A stretch of DNA of 64,000 nt. Origin: Ignelater luminosus. Taxonomy: Eukaryota > Arthropoda > Insecta > Coleoptera > Elateridae. The notes beneath the pieces were generated by a model. It was given only the letters and a program-made list of their open reading frames with translations. It had not been told where the DNA came from and did not search any database. The position numbers and the translations under genes were made by a program. The stretch spans positions 57,613 to 121,612 of the forward strand of contig VTPC01008247.1 in NCBI GenBank assembly GCA_011009095.1, given 5' to 3'. Shown here piece after piece: positions 22,967 through 36,129 of the stretch (position 1 is its first letter; every line of letters starts with the position of its first letter).

Positions 22967-23948
22967 GGTCATATAAAAAGTCTCCGCCGTTTTTTGCTAC
23001 ATTTTTGAATGAATTTTGTTTTTATTCAGAATCAATTTGAATTAAGTACATATGCGCCATTATTATCTATGACCTTTTGCCATTTTTCGGGTAGAGCCAT
23101 TATTCCATCGGTGTAGAACTTCTGTGGTTTAGCGGCGAAAAACTGAGCCAAGTGGTTTTCGGCAGCTCTATTGTTGGTCATTTTTTTTCCAGCAAGAGAG
23201 TTTTGTAGAGACAAAAACAAATGGTAGTCAGACGGTGCTAGGTCAGGGCTATACGATGGATGCAACAAAACTTCCCAACCAAGCTCAGTCAATTTTTGGC
23301 GAGTCATCAAAGATGTGTGTGGCCTGGCGTTGTCATGATGGAAGACAACACCACGTCTATTGGTCAATTCGGGCCGCTTATTTTGAATCGCTTGCGCCAA
23401 TCTGGTTAATTGTTCACAGTAGAGGGTCGAATTGATCGTTTGGCCAGGTTCCAGCAATTCATAACGAACAATTCCCTTCCAATCCCACCATACACTCAGC
23501 ATCACCTTGTTGGCCGTCAATCCTGGCTTCGCGGTCGATTGCGATGATTGACCGGGCAATGTCCATGATCGCTTGCGTTGCACATTCTCGTATTTAACCC
23601 ATTTTTCATCGCCAGTAATGACTTGCTTCAAAAATGAGTCGATTTCGTTACGTTCTAGCAGCGTTTGGCAGATGGTAATTCGGTCGATTAAATTTTTTTG
23701 CGACAATTCATGCGGCACTCAAACATCGAGCTTCACATGGCGGATTTCTTCGGAAATTTCACTCATTTTCAAACCACTGTAACTTTTTACTTGTATGACG
23801 CACTACAAAACTGTCTTCACAATAAATGTAGCCTGAAATGTCACCTGTCAAATGCTTGTTAGTTTGACACGATTGGATTAGTGGTACCTGATATATGGCC
23901 ACGAACACCATCTGGTGGTAAAAAACGGCGGAGACTTTTTATATGACC
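22967..23948 (-). mobile_element. Internally deleted mariner inserted in the piggyBac gene
   Basis: Ends are inverted copies of GGTCATATAAAAAGTCTCCG, continuing into CCGTTTTTT, about 29 bp in all. The element is 982 bp instead of the usual ~1.3 kb because the DNA-binding part of the transposase is deleted. The TA duplication cannot be placed exactly, since several TA dinucleotides adjoin both ends. Confidence 0.8.
23032..23766 (-). pseudogene. Mariner transposase (DD34D) lacking its DNA-binding domain
   Basis: Starts at an ATG (23766-23764) reading MSEISEEIRHV, the usual mariner N-terminus. It then jumps directly to KLDV*VPHELSQKN, where one TGA (near 23720) stands for the expected tryptophan. 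About 120 residues, the helix-turn-helix region, are missing. The catalytic core that follows is fully open: VITGDEKWVKYEN (first Asp), VVFHHDNARPHTS (second Asp), LHPSYSPDLAPSDYHLF with the third Asp 34 residues after the second, and the C-terminal GAYVLNSN. The enzyme could not bind its ends. Loss of HTH in one deletion with an otherwise clean core suggests a fairly young, non-autonomous copy. Confidence 0.85.
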
Positions 23949-24555
23949 TTTTATGATAACCAATTAAAAGCGGTATACCAAAAACTATTTTCAAATCTTC
24001 TATTGTCAGTTTGAAATCCATTCTATTGTGGTCAGTAACATATTTGTTGATATTGGCAACTATCATTTCGTCGTCAAAATATAATTTGAAAAATTCAATA
24101 GGCTCTTTCCATGTAGTAATTCACTTATTGTTTTTGAATCTTTGGGTTCATTTAAAAGAATATTCGTACGATTTTGCGATCTTTTTTCTCATTAATTGAT
24201 CTTTGTTATCATTGTTATTTGAAAGATTGCCAATATGCTTTTCCGACTGATTGTTTACGTCAATCTCGTCAACATCTATGGGACCTAAAATTTCAAAAGT
24301 GCCCGGTAAATCGTTTGGTAATCCATTAATTTCTCCAACTGCGTTATCGTCAATTTCCTCTTCATCTGTTAAATTGTCAAAATCAGATGGTACGTAAGTA
24401 ATATTTTTGAGTCTTCAGCATCTAAATCCAATTTCTCAACTATTACTTCTAATTCTATTAACGTCAGAGCTCTTTTAGAATCATATTCAGCCTGCTTACA
24501 TTATTACGCAAATTGTTCGGTTTATATTACACAAAATAAGATATTTGACTTACCA

Positions 24556-27500
24556 TTGTGCTTTTTTATAAAGCACAAAATTAAAAACCAGCGCTAATCA
24601 TAACCACAAGCACCACTTGCTACAAACAGAATGAATGAAATTGTCTAAAATAGTTAACATAGTCATGAGACTACTTATTTCTTATGTAGCCAAACTGTTT
24701 CCAGTATCATAATCTAGTCTTTAGAATTAGAAAAAATTGGAATGAAATTGATCCAATCTTGTCTTTAGTTGCGGATTGTTATTGCTATTTCTGCTGGGGA
24801 AAAAGCAGTGAGCATTGTAGACTTTTCAACCATGAATTCTTAGAAAGCAGAACAAAAAAAATTCAAAAGTATCTAAATTTGTCAGGTATTGACAGAAATG
24901 GTATCAAACTAACTTTATACTAAATTCAACAGCATCTCCTAAATTACCCTAGCAACTTTTCCAAAAAATATTTTTGTAAGAGAGTAATAATTTGTTAACA
25001 ATTTGCCTTTTTGTTCATGTTTAATGTGATTTTCTTCAGTGGGTTTTCGATGCAGCAAACTAACAATTTTACCTGCAGAGTTGCACACATGTAAAATTTC
25101 CTTCCATTGTGCCTTCCTCTAGGCTGTTACTGAACTAAATCGATGTTTTCCACCTACACACATATTTAGAAAATCGAACTGAAATTGGCGTTCAAATTAT
25201 TTTTTTTATTTTTAAACTATTGTCTTCCCATCGTTCGTTTTGCTTTGATATGCGTAAGAAAATTTCTGTAGAATTCAACTCTCTAAAAGTAAACATTTTT
25301 AATTAAACTTGAGTTTTCAAACAAACCTATCTTTAGCTATTATGAAATTAACAAAACTTTTTTTCTGTTCCAGGCATTTATTTCATTTTCAGACAATTTC
25401 AAAACAAGTTAAAGGAATGATAAATCTACAACGTTTCTCTATTAACAATATCATTTCCTTTGTTTCTCTGTTTAGAGAGAACTGAATATTAAAAAAAAAA
25501 CTGAAACATAATAGAGTTTCATATTTACTTTAATATAAATTCTTTTCCAAGTCGGAATAAAAATTCAATCTTACAGCAAATATTTTACTTCTACTCTTTT
25601 TTAATATCCCTACAGTAAAATATGTATATATCCCACTGTAATATTTCTGCATATCTTTCATTTTAATTTCTGTCTAAAAACCGTATTGTATCTATATTTA
25701 CTAACTGATCACATTGTTATAGGCACATGAAGACTGATTGACATGTAAATTGAAGTTTTATACATGTAACGTACAAATGTGCCACAATATAAATGGGTTG
25801 TATTCAGCGGGGCGTAAAATTGAATTTTCCTGAAAAATCCAAGCTACATGTTATGAATAATAAGCGCATTCAAATGAGATAAAATCCACTTCGAAATAAA
25901 CCAAAAACATTATGCCCAGACTTAATTTTTCTGCTAAAATAATACCGTTCCTTAATTTAGACACTTATCTAAAATAAGCTCGTGATGCAGAAATCCCCAT
26001 CTTTCCGCCTTTACGAAATTTTTCATTTTTAAATCTTTTTTTTTGCTGATGGTCGCTCTGAGGATTATTTTAGTTTGTTGTGAGAGTAAAGAAATGCAAG
26101 GAAAGAGGATTACGTTACTTGTTTGCATTAAACAAAAGGAATTTTTCTTTTAAAAAGTAGTAGTATAAATAGAAAATAGAACGATCTGGTTGTTAGGGGT
26201 TACGATGTAGGATAAAACATTATTTGCTGAACATATTGTCCAATGAAACGAAGAAAAGCTGCTTGAGCGACATTGAAACCCTTGTGAGAACCGGAAAAGT
26301 CGTTCCGGGAACTCAATAACTTTGACTAGTCGCCTGTAATATTTCTCAATATATCTAACCATTTATATTTTCCATAAATTTTCCTTTTACGACTTTCATG
26401 AAAATGACATTTTTTGAAGGTTGTACTAAACGAACTGCATTGAAATCTGTATTTACGCAACATCAAGTTTCACTTTATAAAAATTTATTTTTATCAAAAT
26501 TTTGAAAAAATCTTTTATGCTGATATCATTTCGCGCAGTCAAGAAATGAAGGAAAAAGCCTTAAAGCAAACACAGGATAGCCAAATTGAAAGATAGGCAA
26601 ACATCCCGTCCGTTGAGCCTTTTTCTACTTTTTGGAATAACTCACGTTTTCCTTTTTATCCGCTATTCGGAAAAGTTTTCTTTATATAACTGGGGAGTAT
26701 TACATTTTGACAGAATAAAATTTATGAAGCTTTCCCTAAATTTATGTTGTAAATTTTAGATGGCTTTTTCAAAACATGTAATTTATGTTTGAAAATGTTT
26801 TTTAACTTTATTAATGTTTAATTTTGTTGTTAAATGACAAAATAAATTGGGTTATCGATCAGGAAATAAAAAGCAAAATTATGTCAGTAACTAAAACGAA
26901 ATTCTCACTTGGCTTAATTTAATGTGGAAACCTTCTAAGGGTAATATCTTGAAATTAAAATGGTCTGGGCAATTTATTTTAACTCCGTTCAGCTAATTGA
27001 TAGTAGGTCTGACTGAGTCTTAGAATGAAAACTTGAAGCATTTAATTTAATCCTCTTTTTCGCTAATGAGGGAAATTCTGTTAGACGTAAGTAGGTAGAA
27101 AGGACGGGTCTGTGCAATAAATAAAATCTTCCACAGTTAGCTTCCCTTAAAATTAAAAATTTCCAAATTGGTTTTACTGTATCAAGCTCTAAGTGACTTT
27201 GCACTTTATGTGTCTTTTTATTTCTGAAAAACGTTTTGAAAATAACTTTATGCTTTTACGTAAAATTACAACTTAACGTTCGAATTTCCAGGTCTGTCTA
27301 CTAGAAATTCTTGAAACGGCATATTTTTCTTACTGGCGATTACGTTTCTTTACGCAGTGGATTCTCATCAATTTTGTTATTAAATCCAGAAACTTAAATT
27401 CATCAACACATCGGAAATTACCACTAACAGAAATGTTTACCAAGTAATGGACTGGTACTTTGATTTATTTCAGACTTGTAGAACCAACATCTAAAATCTC

Positions 27501-27699
27501 AGTCTTCTGCCAGGTGTTATGTCATCATAGACTTGATTTGGACTTGAGTACAACTCTGATTTCTCGACTGGGTTGAGTCTTCTGCCAAGTGTTTATCCCA
27601 TTCATAACCAAATTTTTGATTTTAGCTTTTTTAAAATATTTACGTACCTTTTGGTGTCAATTGCATTTCTCTGAATTCGTGTTTATATGGTCTTAATAG
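24556..27699. other. 3.1 kb without a recognised gene
   Basis: AT-rich. Short open frames on both strands lack motifs. No terminal repeats or RNA genes seen. The immediate flank of 24555 may be the piggyBac 5' untranslated end. Confidence 0.5.
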
Positions 27700-28860
27700 T
27701 TAAAAACAAAAATGTTACAATATTGGAACTTAGCCAAAACCAAGTAAAATAATGATGAAAAGTTTGTCGTACGGTACCAGTGCAGCCAAATCCAAATTCA
27801 GTCATTTTTCTAACTAGTGGTAGCCTATCAATACAGATATAGTGGTGGCGATCTGGATACTGATGTTTCAATTTTTCTGCGAAAGTTGTCACAACTGAAG
27901 CTCCTAACCCAAGCTCACTATAATCTAACGTTGTTGCTCTCCCTTGGTAGGGTTTTGTCGTTATCACGTAAGCATTTGATAAATTTATTGACCAGAATTT
28001 GAATCCATGACGTATGGGTTTTCCTTGAATTCGTTGTTTGCAGCTGCGATGGCTATAGCAAGAGACCATAGATTCGTCAATATCAATACTTTTATGTGGA
28101 GGAACATATATAATAAATTTTTCGTTTAGGTGTTTTGTAAGAGGTCTAATTTTAGCAAATTTATTGTTAGCATCTAAGTTCGAATTATCTGCAAAATGTA
28201 TGTCTTTCAAAATGTCTCTGCATCTATTGCGTGACATGACTCCAGAAATACCTACGAGGTTTAGGACTATAGCCTGATACCATCAGGATAGCATAAAACA
28301 CTTTTAGTTCTCCTACAGACACACCAAAGTTACTAGTAGGATCATTCTGTTTTGCATAAAATACTTGAAATAATCAGAACTCCAAAATAATTCAAAAAAT
28401 TGTACAGGATTCTTATCGACATCATCGTATCTATTTGAAGCGTCCTTGTCACTACTCTTACTTCTTGTGTTTAGGCGGGGAAACAATTTTCCCTTCTTCC
28501 ATCTGTTAATATTTGTCTTGGATTTCTTCGAGATATCTTTTTTCATAGGCTATTCCTTTACAGCATTATCTTTGTCAGATTTATCGTCACTTCTACTTAA
28601 CCTCAATGATTTTCCCCTTCTTCCTATAGGTTCATAGTCTTTGTCTTCTTCATCATCAATTTCCTCATCACTACTTTCAGTCTTTTTTTCCACAACAATC
28701 TGTGCTTTAGCTGGTTCTTTGAGAATTCTAGACGAAAATCTGTTTACAAAATTATCAGACTGACTTTCATTATCAGACGACTCGGAATCGCCATCCAGAA
28801 AGTTTCCCGATGGTGGATCTGCCAATATAAATATTGGCAGATTAAAAGTTGCAAGCACTT
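27700..28860 (-). pseudogene. Second piggyBac-type transposase remnant
   Basis: Minus strand, different copy and subfamily from 22380-24555. In order: an acidic N-terminus (DPPSGNFLDGDSESSDNES, then SSDEEIDDEEDKDYEP), a basic stretch with INRWKKGKLFP, PVQFFELFWSSDY, TNFGVSVGELKVFYAILMVSGY and YFWS. Then come MSRNRCRDILKDIHFADN, KSIDIDESMVSCYSHRSCKQRIQGKPIRHGFKFW, YQGRATTLDYSELGLGASVV and HHYICIDRLPLVRKMTEFGFGCTGTVR. Compared with the family, the D[ND][FY]F position reads DRLP, the segment before MSRNR is shortened, and the sequence after GTVR is lost. An AG at 28822-28823 before DPPSG may be a splice acceptor. Stops near 28550 break the frame. Confidence 0.8.
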
Positions 28861-31800
28861 AGTTAGTCTATTAAGACATTTAAATTTTTTGCAGAACAAG
28901 TTTTCTTGGTACCATAAAACGTTTTCGGGTTCACTGCTTCTGGAAATAAAATATATCATAAATAATAGTCACCATGGCCATGTTCCAAAATCGGAACATG
29001 TATTAAAACATGTAACCTCAAAATACGTTTTGTGATAGCATATTAATGTTCTAGATGATCAAAAGTAACTAATTATGAACAAGTACTTACCAAATCTTTC
29101 AAAGGTTACACACAAACTATAAAATAAATCGATACAGTCAATATCTGATTAATCTTTAACCAAAAATATTTTCCACATCTACAAAAACAAAACAATGACG
29201 CTTTATACTCATAGATAAACCTATTTGACATTTCTTAAGGGAACATAGCGTATTTAATTCCATCAACTTGCTCTACCTATCTTTAAACTGCAAAAATATA
29301 CGCCTGTCCAAAATTGGAATATGGTGATGAATGAGTTATGTCATCGTACAGAGGCCAAAATATTTATAGGCTTTGGGGCCAGATTGAATCAGTCTTACTT
29401 TGGTCAAGACTATAAGTATAAGACTCCTCAAATATGACAGCCTTGATTTCGTGACTCGATTAGGTCTTTTCGAACAACTAGAGTTTTCTGGGATTTTGTA
29501 GATTTGATATACTCGTTCGAGATTTTTAGGCTGGTTGGGTTTTCCAGACAGAGCTAGTACAGACTTACAAGCCAATCAGGCTGTTTGGGTTGTGGTAATG
29601 CTGTAACCGGTTAACCTATTTTAATCGGGCCGATCAGAATTTAAAGCATCGTGTTGTGCAAAACCTTACGGAGATCTTTTCCGTGCAATAGAAAACTCTA
29701 GATTTGCTTTACAACAAGCAAAAGATTGACAAAGGCAAATACACAGACTAATCAAATTTTGCCTTTCCCTGTTTAGCTTTTACTGGTTGCTGTGACAGTG
29801 CGCAGGTACCTTTGTGTTATGAACATATCGTACAGAATTGTTGGTATTGGAAAATTCAGATTTCTGATTATTTGCTTTAAATATCAAAGTTGATTATTGG
29901 TTAAATTCGAGATAAATTGATCAAACCTAGAATTCCTAAAGATTTTCTTACTTTAAGTTATTTGCTGATTTTGTGAAGTTAGTTCTATCGAGACTGTTGA
30001 TTCGAACAGAAAAGATCTTACAGGAACAAACCACAAAATTTGAATTTCTGAAAGTCTATTTCACAGAAACTTATGGCACAATATAAATCATGCTCCTTTT
30101 AGTTGCGACACTAAGGCTTGCAGCGATTTCAGTCAGTATGTAAGAATTATTGTGCTAATCAAAAATGTACGCTGTTGAAAGAATATGACTAATTCGCTTG
30201 AATCTAATTTTCACGTCCAATCACCAGTAAGGACACATGCAGTTATGAATATTCCCCTCAATGATTGGAATAAATCTATAGATAAAAGATTAATGTGAAC
30301 TAGTACAAGAGAAACATTAGCAAGTACTTAGTCCCAAAAATTAGGGTGTAGTTATCACAGACCATGTATGTACTTGCTTTACATTATACTTGAACATATG
30401 AAGAACTTTAACAAATTGGACATTGATTTTGGCCAGACAAGACACAAAGGTGTAATAAGAACAAGGAAAATCAGGTGTCCTACAAACTTAACAGATCTTA
30501 TTTCTTGGCAACTAAGTTCTTATGGGCTCTAACTAGGGCTTGTTTACGGGTTTGCCCGTTTTTGAGCAAAACATATTCTTTTGTATATTAACGCGCTTAA
30601 GGCGATTAAGGCATCTTTTCTTTCTAAAACACGAACAGTCGACAATAAAGAAAAAATTCTAAAATATTATCTACCCATTCAAAATGTAGGAGTTTGCAAG
30701 TTCTTAAAACCTTGATATAATTTTCCTTGAAAAATTAGCCGTGGCTGTAGAGGAGCAAAATTTGATAATAAATCTTCAAGTTAGTGTTTCAAAGGTTGTT
30801 TGGCAGAAAGTTTACTGTCTACGTGAAACCCACGTTTCCTTATAGTGGTCAACCTTATTGTTCCTAGTTTACAGTACACCCAACGTTTACTTCCGGGTTA
30901 CTTGTGGAAAAGAATCTTGCTTTTTGAGAACTGAGAGAGACCAATACCAGTTTCATCTAGTATTGTTCTAGTACTATACAAACTGCTACCAATAGGAGTT
31001 GTTAACTTTTGAAAATCTAATCTTGTACATTACCAGTGCTTTCTGAAAAAGTAGAACAAAAAATCGGAGAGCGGAGTCTTGGAATCAAAAAGTGCGTTTT
31101 TAACTCACTAAAAATTGGCTCACAACAGAAACAAAAACTGCTTTCTTGGAAGAGATGGGTATAGTACGATCTACTACCTGACCATTGAGATATCGAGAAA
31201 CCTGGTGTTAAAACTCGGTCCCAAACGTGTAGAATCAGACCGAACTTGCAAAAAACTAAAGTCATACTATTCTGTCACAGCAGACACACTGCAACAGTCA
31301 GTTTGACGCAGAAGACGTCCGCCTGGAATTATAGCATCACGCCCATTAGACTGATGTCTAAGCATCATTCTCATTCCCATGCCACGCTGAAATGGACTGA
31401 CGAACTTAAGGACTATCTGAAAATTATCAGCAGTAGAGTACCTAGCATTTACAGATGTTGTTACAACCTACGAAACTTCCACCAGATTTGTGATCTATTA
31501 CTGATTTATAATTTTTGTCACCGTGCCGCCATATGCGACCACCAGACTCTGATAGAAATAAAGGAATATCCGTAGAAGAATCCTCCGACTGGAACGCACG
31601 CTCACGAGAGTCTCAGATTCTCACTTCTAGTTCCGCATAAGAAAAGAAAGCTTAAGCAACCACCCTTCATCTTCATGAAACGTGCTGACATTCTGATCTC
31701 TGAGTTAGTGGAGATCTTGCATACCGATAATGAACCCTTGAGGTCTTACTCACCTACCACCGCAAGATTACAAGCGATATAGTTGCGGTCCTCGTATTGT

Positions 31801-34800
31801 AGTCGTCTAGGGATTAATCCTCTAGTAAACTGTTTTTTCATCAAGGTCATACCGTGGTTTTTAGTATCCATCCATAGATTTCTCAACACATCACAACAGA
31901 AACAATGCAAGACAATACAACCAGCTCGTTCTCCACATCAATAACGTGGAACTATCCAGGAATATTGAAAGCTTCCACGGCCAGCACAACATAGTACTGT
32001 TTTGCTGCAACCGAATTGCCACAAAACCTTTCTCACGTTCTGCCATGGCAAAACTCAGAAGGAGGACCGACCTGCATCGAACTCTCTAAAATACCATTTT
32101 ACTTTACCGTTGGGGACGTATTTTTAGAAAGGCCTTCTTTTCAATAATGAATTGCTGCTAAGACCAAGCTTGGCTTGACAATAAAGGGGAAATTATTGAT
32201 CAAATACACAAAAACTTTTAATTCGGTCCACTTTTATTACATAAGAAATTCTACAATCAGAGAGAAAAATTAATACCCAAACATCATTTACATAACCATC
32301 TGCTGGATTTATTAAATATCAAATTTGTAATTCACATGGAATCACTTTAAAACACAATGGCACAAAGATTCTTGAGTAGTAAAAAAATAATGTGGTGCAA
32401 TGTAAAGTAAATAATTGGTAGACGTTAATATAATCAATTTTTTGGCAAATGAATTCCATGAAAGAATAATTAAATCATTACTCAGATTCAGTAAATTCAA
32501 CTTAAAAGGTCTGAACTGTAACAGATTTGTACTAAGACTTCTAGAGTAATTATTTTCCTTTAATACAAAATCACTTAGTGTGATTTCAAAATCTCTTAAT
32601 GGCTAGAATTGAAAAGCTCCTTAAAGTTGTTTTCCAAATTATGTTTTTCATTACTATTCTAGGTAATATAAGATTTAAAAATTGACATTCTAGATGGGCA
32701 TGCAGACACTGCAATCTTATTCAACCATTACTTGTGGTCTCGGTTCAAAATTCCCATTTGTCCAAATAAAAGGTAATCGGCTTTTGAACATAACCTCTTG
32801 ATTAGCCCGGCAGTTTAATAAACGAACTTTAAGGTTTTGAATATGCCGATACGTTTAATGTCATAAATGAGATTCTAGCTAGATTTATTTATGCAAAGAA
32901 ATTTTCTCTGTAGAATTTAGTATTTATTTTGTGATACAATTTATATCAACTTAGATTGAAAATATCTTCTATTATATGTTAAAAATGTTTATAATCTGAA
33001 AATTGAAGTGAACGGTGAAAAATTGAATTTAGACAATCTTCCCAGACGAACATAAGATATATCCAATTACTGTTCCTTCACTTTCTTTCCCAAATTGTTC
33101 GGCGTCGATCTGTAAAGTTTTGTTATCAAGAATTGCGTCTCTTGTTTTTCTGTCGTTATGGCAAGATTAGTTTTTATGCCAAACTACAGACAATGAAAGG
33201 TGTTACAGATTGCAGATTGTTTTGATATTTGAAAAATTTATTAATTTGATTTACAAGAAGCTCTCGAAACTGTCTTTCCATTCATTTATAATGCTACAAA
33301 ATAAAAGTTAAGTAGCAGTAAGAAAAGGGATTAATCAGAACTCATTACACTTTGTTCTAAAGTCTATCGAGTTGAGTCAAAAAAGAAAAAGAATTTACGT
33401 CACTTCTTTAACTCAAAGCATTCAAAAAGTATGTTTCGTTTGGAACTTCATTAACTGATACAAAAAGTTCAAATTTAAGCAGCTTTTCTCCTGTGTAATA
33501 TAAATTGAATAAATTAATATTCGTTCGAGATTTTCCATTAATTGACAAAAATTAAAAAGTTACAAATTAACCTTAGCAGTACAGTTCAATAAATTTAAAA
33601 TTAAAAATAGCATGTAGGCTTAAAAATTGCATTATACAACATCTTCGTACAGTGTTTATGCAAATCTGCGAATTAATTTTAAGTTATCAACTCGGAAAAA
33701 AGTTATTTCCCATAAATTTAAATATAATTAATTCGCAATTTACCCGCCGACGAAATCAGCTATTATCGGAAAGCAAGCTGTTGGCTTTTGTGTTAATTCC
33801 ATTCGCCTACTGCGATGGTATCACGTTGTCGGTTCTTCCTCCATAACATAAGTTAATTACATCGTTGCATGTAAAGCATTATTACATAATGCAATTTGCA
33901 TGCACAGTGCATAACAGAATGCGGTTTTGGGGATAAATGGGCTTATTTTGCAAATTTAAAGTGAAATTAGACTAATCAGGTTAATGAGCTTCAATTACGT
34001 CGAGAGACCCCTTTTTAAAACATGAACGATCAATTTACTTTTAATTAAGTTGTATAGCAGGATGTGTTTTAATTTTGCTTTATTATAAAACCAAACATTA
34101 AGCAAACTTAAAATTAAGCTCTACACGTTTTATACTTTGCAAACGGTAATTAATTACTCGAACAGTGGTTTACTTACGCCTTCGATGCGAATGGTTCATT
34201 ATGAACACGTTTTAACTTCAAAGCAATTGGTAATAACCTAAACGTCTATTGCAACTTAACAATGTTTTCTTATTACCCCATCAATGTGTTAACAAAACCA
34301 TTTTTTTTTGTTTATTAGCTTTAATGATTGGATCGAATATGATTTCTAGCAAACAGAAAATTTAATTAAACGAAGTTGTTCGAGACAGTTCGAACGGAAA
34401 TTAAAAAATTAATTAAAATCGCTCGCGTCATCAGTGCTTGTAATAAATGAACGTCATCATAATCCATCAAAGTTCTTGTAGAACAACACAAACTCAAACA
34501 GAGAGTATAAATCCCTTCAGTAGCGAAACTTAAACAAAACAGTTTTAAACTGTGCTGTACCAGCCAAAGAGAACGTTTTAAAACTATCGAATTCCAATAT
34601 TCACGTCTTCTGACATGTTTAAGCATTGTAAATCTTTGATAGGATTCCAAATGAAATGGAGAGGGTATTAAAACTCTCCAGCAAGGGTTTCTCGATTACA
34701 TTCTTGAATTTTTGTTTGAATTCTGGCAGATTTTTAGTACCCCATCAAGGTATTAACGTTGTATAAGCGATTTTATGTTTGAGTTTTAAAGGACTGAAAT

Positions 34801-36129
34801 GAGAATTTCAGTTTACTTAATTTATGGAATGGGGAATTTACGAGCAAATTAGTTTTTGATGATAGAATAATTTATTCAGAGTGTATTGTTTAGAGTTTAG
34901 TTTACCTTAGGTTACATTTCGGTGTAAAGAAGACAGCTAAAACGTCGTTAAACTTTGTTAAGACAAACCTCAACACTAAAATTCCAAAACTTAGTGCTTT
35001 CTCCCAAGTAATACAGGGAAGCCGGAAGTTTGGACAAGTCATTAAATGGACCAAAATTAAACATTCCAACGAGACAGAGAGAGATGTTGGAATACAAGTT
35101 TATGTTATCAGTTTTATTAATGTTTATTCAATAAACGGTCAATAGGTCCTTTAGACCCTAAAGTTTTATTACAGCTCTAGTTTGTACTGAGAACCTAATT
35201 AAATATGGTGATCGCGCTTGTGTAACTAAAACGACAGGACTTTGACAAACAATGTATTTATTAAAATTAACTTGCGAGGAAATATTCTGTTTTGAAGATT
35301 ACAGGAAAAAACAGCTTTAGTGAATAATACTTAGACCTTTTCGTAATGATAAATACTTGTAACAGATGAAGTCGTTTCTTGTTGGTATAATAGACGCAAC
35401 GAATATCATTAAAAGAACAAATAGAATCAAGAAGCTTCGATATGATTTGTAAAAAGCAAGACAGAATCGACATACTGAAATTTCCCGCTTTGCCATTCAC
35501 TCTTCTCTTGTATGATGAATATTCCAGATTCTGGATGGTTATCGCGCTTTGGAGGAAAAGCAAATGAATCGTTAGTGTTGTATTAGAAAAAGGTACGTTC
35601 TTGCAGGCTTTTGAGCAAAGTTCAATTGTATTCATACTAGATGCGCGTGATAGCAGAAGGTTTCGGCAATATAAAGAACAGAAAAGTTCAGGGTTCAAAT
35701 ATAATTCCTGCTTTGTACCTCTGATTAGGTTATCAGGATTTTTGAGCAATCTAGCTAAATTGTTTTATTTCAACAATTTTGTTTTTTTGCTTTCTTATAA
35801 CACTGATAGACAAAGATTTTGTTACAGGAATAATTTTGGCTAAGTCTTATGTAATTTTGACTGCTGAATCCGTATATTCATCAGAATTTGTCCATCACCC
35901 ACCATTTTTTTTTGTAATTCTTGGTTTTTACCCCAAATTAGCATCTTCTGTTCCTTGTACTTATTCTTTTGAATTTCTAATTTTGGGAGACCCTTTAAAC
36001 CGCAATACTTCTTTAATCATGCATTTCTATTTACCCAATAACAAATTAGATTGGTTAAATCTAAAGTTGGAGATCAGGATAAGGTTTGGGCCTCATATAT
36101 CTGCTGTTTAACATGTGTTTCCCAGCTCA
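28861..36129. other. 7.3 kb without a recognised gene
   Basis: Mostly AT-rich. 31000-32200 is richer in G+C and has longer open frames, but nothing I recognise; it may be an old element. 33640-34420 holds clustered octamer- and homeodomain-like words. A 160-codon minus-strand frame at 35267-35749 has no motif. Confidence 0.45.

Larger units (their letters stand above)
22380..24555 (-). pseudogene. piggyBac-type transposase pseudogene, interrupted by a mariner
   Basis: Minus strand. An ATG at 24555-24553 is followed by GTAAGT and a 61-bp putative intron (24552-24492, ending AG). The frame then reads AEYDSKRALTLIELEVI, an acidic region (DEEEIDDNAVGEINGLPNDLP) and EPIEFFKLYFDDEMIVANINKYV. The core of the family (DDE_Tnp_1_7) follows: FKLTIEDLKIVFGIPLLIGYHK | AMYWSADDDKGV, HMSRNRFQNIKQNLQFSDND, ENLSIDEQMASYYERHSAK, IKGKPDRFGFKLWCLAS, IYFDNLLSSYQLIVYLKEADYSGTETIRENRIGNCLLESVKNM. 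A mariner (22967-23948) sits between IGYHK and the YWS block. There are several frameshifts and stops, and the C-terminal Cys-rich end is missing. IDEQM and YFDN carry expected catalytic Asp positions. Confidence 0.8.

Noticed and set aside
31017..31575. Overlapping open frames in a GC-richer segment
   Set aside because: No recognisable domain in any frame.
35267..35749. 160-codon open frame on the minus strand
   Set aside because: No motif, domain or repeat relation recognised; composition fits chance in AT-rich DNA.
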